Below are positions 60,884-64,000 of a stretch of DNA of 64,000 bases, piece after piece. The notes beneath the pieces are model-generated. The model saw only the letters and a list, made by a program, of their open reading frames with translations. It was not told the origin of the DNA and ran no database searches. The number at the start of each line of letters is the position of its first letter. The first letter of the stretch is position 1. The position numbers and the translations under genes are program-made. The DNA is from Skermania sp. ID1734 (GTDB taxonomy: Bacteria > Actinomycetota > Actinomycetes > Mycobacteriales > Mycobacteriaceae): the NCBI RefSeq assembly GCF_007489285.1, contig NZ_VLIY01000013.1, positions 97,414 through 161,413 of the forward strand. The letters run 5' to 3'.

Positions 60884-61145
60884 ACAAGCCCCTATCGGAT
60901 AACCAACGACCGAGCCCCGATGCTCGACATGCGCAGAAGTGAGCGCTGCGACTTCTTTATCGCCGCCGCGGCGGCGATCGTTCCGTGAGACGCATTACAT
61001 CGCGCACCAACGAGTGTGCACTCAGCGACGCGTATCGGCGCGGAACGAATCGTCACGAATTCGATTCGAATGTGCCGCATTGCCCGACGAAAGTTCGTGC
61101 GGCGATTCTGTGTGTGGGAGCCGACAGTGGCGCGCTTTCGGGCAG
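60884..61145 (-). other. Ldt-proS intergenic region
   Basis: 262 bases without a credible gene. It should carry the ldt promoter and the proS 3' end. The only notable structure is a perfect 20-bp GC palindrome at 60959-60978 (ATCGCCGCCG and its complement), 75 bases before the ldt start; it lacks a T-tract and is not a clear terminator. Confidence 0.5.
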
Positions 61146-62888
61146 TTATGCCCGTACCCGCGCCACCACCGCGTCGGCGGCACCGTCCGCGGATAGCTCC
61201 TCCGACTCGCCGCTGAATCGATCGCGTAGTTCCACCGTACCGTTGGCCCAGCCGCGCCCGACGACGACCAGCAGCGGCACCCCGAGCAACTCGGCGTCCT
61301 TGAACTTCACGCCCGGCGACGCCTTGCGGTCGTCCAAGATCACTTCCAAACCGGCCGAGTTGAGTTCTGCGGCTAGGGTCTCCGCGCCTTCTCGAGCCGC
61401 GTCGTCCTTGTTGGCAATGACCACGTGCACATCGGCCGGCGCGACGGCAGCCGGCCAGCGCAGACCCTTGTCGTCGTGCATCTGCTCGGCGATCACGGCG
61501 ACAAGGCGCGACACGCCGATCCCGTACGACCCCTGGATCAGCCGCACCGGCTTGCCGTTCTCGCCGAGCACGTCGACCTCGAACGCATCGGTGTACTTGT
61601 AACCGAGCTGGAAGATGTGCCCGATCTCGATGCCGCGCGCCGACACCAGTGGCCCGGCGCCGTCCGGCGACGGATCCCCGTCGCGGATTTCGGCGGCCTC
61701 GATGGTGCCGTCCGGGGTGAAGTCGCGACCGCACACCAGGCCCACGACGTGTTTGCCGTGCTGGTCGGCGCCGGTGATCCAGGACGTGCCCTGCACTACG
61801 CGCGGGTCGACGAGGTAGCGGACCTTGTTCTCGTGCAGCGCCCGCGGCCCGATGTAGCCCTTGACCAGGAACGGGTTGGCGGCGAAGTCGGCGTCGGTGA
61901 GCAACTCGAACTCTGCCGGCTCAACGGCCGCGCCCAGCCGCTTGGTGTCCACCTCGCGGTCACCGGGCACGCCGATGCCCAGCAACTCGGTCTCACCGTC
62001 GGGGTGGCGCAACTTGACCAGGACGTTCTTCAGGGTGTCCGCCGCCGTCACCGTCCGGTCGAGGGTCGCGTTAGCCCAGTCCACCAGCGTGGCGATGGTC
62101 GGGGTGTCCGGAGTGTCATAAACAACCGCCTCGGGCTGCCCCTCGATCGGAAGCGGCTCGGGTGCGGGCGTGACCACCGCCTCGACGTTGGCCGCGTACC
62201 CGGACGCAAGGCAGCGCACGTAGGTGTCTTCCCCGACGGGGCTGTCAGCCAGGAACTCCTCGGACGCGCTGCCGCCCATAGCGCCGGAAGTGGCTGCCAC
62301 GATGACGTAGCTGATGCCGAGACGGTCGAAGATCCGCTGGTAGGCCTCGCGGTGCGCGCTGTAGCTGTTCTTCAGTCCGTCCTCGTCGAGGTCGAACGAG
62401 TACGAGTCCTTCATGATGAACTCACGGCCACGGAGAATCCCCGCGCGCGGGCGTTCCTCGTCCCGGTACTTGGTCTGGATCTGGTAGAGCGTGACGGGCA
62501 GGTCCTTGTAGGAGCTGTACTCCCCCTTCACCGTCAGCGCGAACAGTTCCTCGTGGGTCGGGCCGAGCAGGTAGTCGCCACCCTTACGATCCTGCAGCCG
62601 GAATAGGGCGTCGCCGTATTCGCTCCACCGGTTGGTTTTTTCGTATGGATCCCGCGGCAGCAGAGCTGGCAGCGCGATTTCCTGCGCGCCGATAGCGTTC
62701 ATCTCCTCGCGAACCACGTCCTCGACCCGGCGCAACACCCGCAGTCCCAGCGGCAACCACGAGTACACCCCCGGCGCAACGCGACGCACGTATCCCGCCC
62801 GCACGAGCAGCTTGTGGCTCGGGACCTCGGCGTCGGCGGGATCGTCGCGCAAGGTTCGCAAAAACAGCGTGGAGAGGCGGGTAATCAC
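61146..62888 (-). CDS. proS: Prolyl-tRNA synthetase
   Basis: This class II synthetase charges tRNA-Pro. The 580-residue bacterial-type enzyme has motif 2 ([19 protein letters not shown]), the INS editing domain between motifs 2 and 3, and the anticodon-binding domain ([12 protein letters not shown] and so on). The GTG at 62888 gives [22 protein letters not shown], nearly identical to the M. tuberculosis start. It is divergent from yaaA with only 34 bases between the starts. Confidence 0.95.
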   Translation of the reverse strand: MITRLSTLFLRTLRDDPADAEVPSHKLLVRAGYVRRVAPGVYSWLPLGLRVLRRVEDVVREEMNAIGAQEIALPALLPRDPYEKTNRWSEYGDALFRLQDRKGGDYLLGPTHEELFALTVKGEYSSYKDLPVTLYQIQTKYRDEERPRAGILRGREFIMKDSYSFDLDEDGLKNSYSAHREAYQRIFDRLGISYVIVAATSGAMGGSASEEFLADSPVGEDTYVRCLASGYAANVEAVVTPAPEPLPIEGQPEAVVYDTPDTPTIATLVDWANATLDRTVTAADTLKNVLVKLRHPDGETELLGIGVPGDREVDTKRLGAAVEPAEFELLTDADFAANPFLVKGYIGPRALHENKVRYLVDPRVVQGTSWITGADQHGKHVVGLVCGRDFTPDGTIEAAEIRDGDPSPDGAGPLVSARGIEIGHIFQLGYKYTDAFEVDVLGENGKPVRLIQGSYGIGVSRLVAVIAEQMHDDKGLRWPAAVAPADVHVVIANKDDAAREGAETLAAELNSAGLEVILDDRKASPGVKFKDAELLGVPLLVVVGRGWANGTVELRDRFSGESEELSADGAADAVVARVRA

Positions 62889-62922
62889 AAAGCGCCAGCC
62901 TACGGCAGTACCCTGGCTGGTC

Positions 62923-63663
62923 GTGCTGGTGCTCCTCCCTCCCTCAGAGACGAAATCCGACGGCGGTCGCGGGGCGCCGCTGGACCTCGATGCGCTGTCG
63001 ATGCCCAAGCTGAACGGCACCCGCGAGCTGCTGGCTCGCTCGCTCGTCGACCTCGCCGCCGACATCGAGGCGTCGCGACGCGCGCTGGGCGTCAGCCAGG
63101 TTGCCGAGATCGAGCGCAACGCCCGATTGTGGAGCGCGCCCACGTGTCCGGCGCTGCAGCGCTACACCGGGGTCCTTTACGACGCGCTCGATGTAGGTTC
63201 GTTCACCCGGGCCCAGCGCGCGAAGGCCGACGCTCGCCTGATGATCGGATCCGCGTTGTTCGGCGCCGTGCGAGCCGGGGACTTCATTCCCGCCTACCGG
63301 CTCTCGGGCGGCTCGAAGCTGCCGGGCCTGCCGACACTGAGTGCGTTGTGGAAACCAGATCTCACCGGCGCGCTGCTGGCTGAGGCCGACGGTGAGCTGG
63401 TGGTCGACCTGCGCTCGGGGACCTATCAGCAGCTCGGCAAGGTTCCTGGCGCCGTGCGCGCCGCCGTGCTCACCGAGCACGCCGACGGCTCCCGCACAGT
63501 GGTCAGCCACTTCAACAAGCACCACAAGGGCCTGCTGGCTCGGGCACTGGTGGTCAGCCGCGCAGAACCGCGCGACGTGCACGGGGTTGCGCGAGTGGCG
63601 TCGAAGGCCGGGCTCAGGGTGGAAGTGGAATCGGAGACCGAGCTGGTGGTTGTTACCGGGTAG
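62923..63663 (+). CDS. yaaA: YaaA-family (DUF328) peroxide-stress protein
   Basis: The 246-residue protein belongs to the YaaA family, which limits free iron and DNA damage under peroxide stress. The opening [11 protein letters not shown] and the C-terminal [17 protein letters not shown] segment, with the helix-hairpin-helix-like H-K-G motif, are family signatures. The GTG at 62923 gives [11 protein letters not shown]; an in-frame GTG at 62929 is also possible. It is divergent from proS. Confidence 0.88.
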   Translation: MLVLLPPSETKSDGGRGAPLDLDALSMPKLNGTRELLARSLVDLAADIEASRRALGVSQVAEIERNARLWSAPTCPALQRYTGVLYDALDVGSFTRAQRAKADARLMIGSALFGAVRAGDFIPAYRLSGGSKLPGLPTLSALWKPDLTGALLAEADGELVVDLRSGTYQQLGKVPGAVRAAVLTEHADGSRTVVSHFNKHHKGLLARALVVSRAEPRDVHGVARVASKAGLRVEVESETELVVVTG

Positions 63664-63706
63664 GCGCGCACTGAATGTCCATTCTCGGCAACTGACGGCC
63701 TTATCC

Positions 63707-64000
63707 GGGCTGTTGCAAAATCGAACTTCTGCTTTGCGGCCTGTCGGGGCGGGTTTGACCTGGGGTTTCCTGGAGAATGTGTTGATGGCCAAGGGATATC
63801 GCCGGGTTGATCGGGATCAGCAGTTTCTGCTGCCGCAGGACATGCGCGATTGGTTGCCGGTGTCGGATCCGGTGTGGCTGGTCATCGGGGTGGTCGAGGG
63901 CTTGGACACCAGACGGTTGCATGCCAAGCGCCGTACCGGTGGTGCCGGGCGGGCGGGCTATGACCCGGACATGATGTTGACACTGCTGATCTGGGCGTGG
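63707..64000 (+). mobile_element. Left end of an insertion sequence (IS1182-type)
   Basis: A likely left end starts about 63707 with GGGCTGTTGCAAAA, 78 bases before a transposase gene, and the element runs beyond the window. The inverted-repeat assignment is provisional because the right end is not visible. No target duplication can be checked. Confidence 0.6.
63785..64000 (+). CDS. IS1182-type transposase (partial)
   Basis: Seventy-two residues are visible. The start MAKGYRRVDRDQQFLLPQDM followed by RDWLPVSDPVWLV is the N-terminal signature of DDE transposases of the IS5/IS1182 type. The ATG at 63785 has GGAGA upstream; a GTG at 63779 is also in frame. The catalytic DDE core is beyond the window. 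Confidence 0.85.
   Translation, partial: MAKGYRRVDRDQQFLLPQDMRDWLPVSDPVWLVIGVVEGLDTRRLHAKRRTGGAGRAGYDPDMMLTLLIWAW

Noticed and set aside
60959..60978. A 20-bp GC palindrome as the proS terminator
   Set aside because: It is about 170 bases past the proS stop, lacks a T-tract on either strand and lies nearer to the ldt promoter.
62632..62922. An N-terminal extension of YaaA reaching into proS
   Set aside because: It is antisense to the conserved proS start and has no family resemblance; the family begins at LLPPSETK.

Overview
The window is high-GC chromosomal DNA from an actinobacterium of the order Mycobacteriales (Mycobacteriaceae/Nocardiaceae grade). The gene order follows, in compressed form, the Mycobacterium tuberculosis stretch from Rv2725c to Rv2845c: hflX-dapF-miaA, miaB, recX-recA, the clgR-pspA-pspM envelope-stress locus, pgsA-argA-ftsK, rnj-dapA, dapB, pepR-gpsI-rpsO-ribF, sirR/mntR, truB-pptT, nrnA-rbfA-infB-nusA-rimP and proS. 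There are no PE/PPE genes, and no tRNA, rRNA or CRISPR array was recognised. Species cannot be fixed from the sequence alone.

Layout. 1-8.8 kb: tRNA-modification and lysine-pathway genes on the minus strand (hflX partial, dapF, miaA, an Rv2728c-like protein, miaB and a small membrane protein), with a DUF349 protein on the plus strand and an MFS exporter next to a divergent MarR regulator. 9.4-12.6 kb: a four-gene polar amino-acid (glutamate-type) ABC transporter. 12.6-18.5 kb: two unrecognised genes, recX, recA interrupted by a full-length intein, a DUF3046 protein, a glycosyltransferase and a 57-residue membrane protein. 18.6-20.8 kb: the Psp envelope-stress operon behind a SigE-type promoter. 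20.9-29.8 kb: pncC/cinA-C, pgsA, argA, terC behind a manganese-type riboswitch, ftsK, rnj and dapA.

29.9-31.9 kb is a small accessory patch: a frameshifted NAD(P)-binding protein gene, a MazF/PemK-like plus ribbon-helix-helix pair, and an SRPBCC protein. 31.9-42 kb is a long minus-strand run (ribF, rpsO, gpsI, pepR, an acyl-CoA dehydrogenase, an alcohol dehydrogenase, dapB and two small genes) whose intergenic gaps hold conspicuous hairpins. 42-43.4 kb has a VapBC module and a DtxR/MntR-family regulator. 43.4-55.9 kb is a 12-gene minus-strand run for translation and RNA turnover (rimP, nusA, ylxR, infB, DUF503, rbfA, nrnA, MATE, metallophosphoesterase, pptT, truB, membrane protein), mostly with stop/start overlaps that imply translational coupling. 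55.9-63.7 kb: a lipoprotein and ferritin-like pair, an MFS exporter with its TetR regulator, a small secreted protein, a lipoprotein L,D-transpeptidase, proS and yaaA. The window ends inside an insertion sequence of the IS1182-type transposase group.

Most of the window is conserved housekeeping DNA. The points of interest are the intein, the regulatory RNA and DNA structures (riboswitch, operator palindromes, hairpins covering ribosome binding sites, iteron-like repeats), a short membrane gene in the Psp neighbourhood, one frameshifted gene and a pair of unrecognised genes beside recX.
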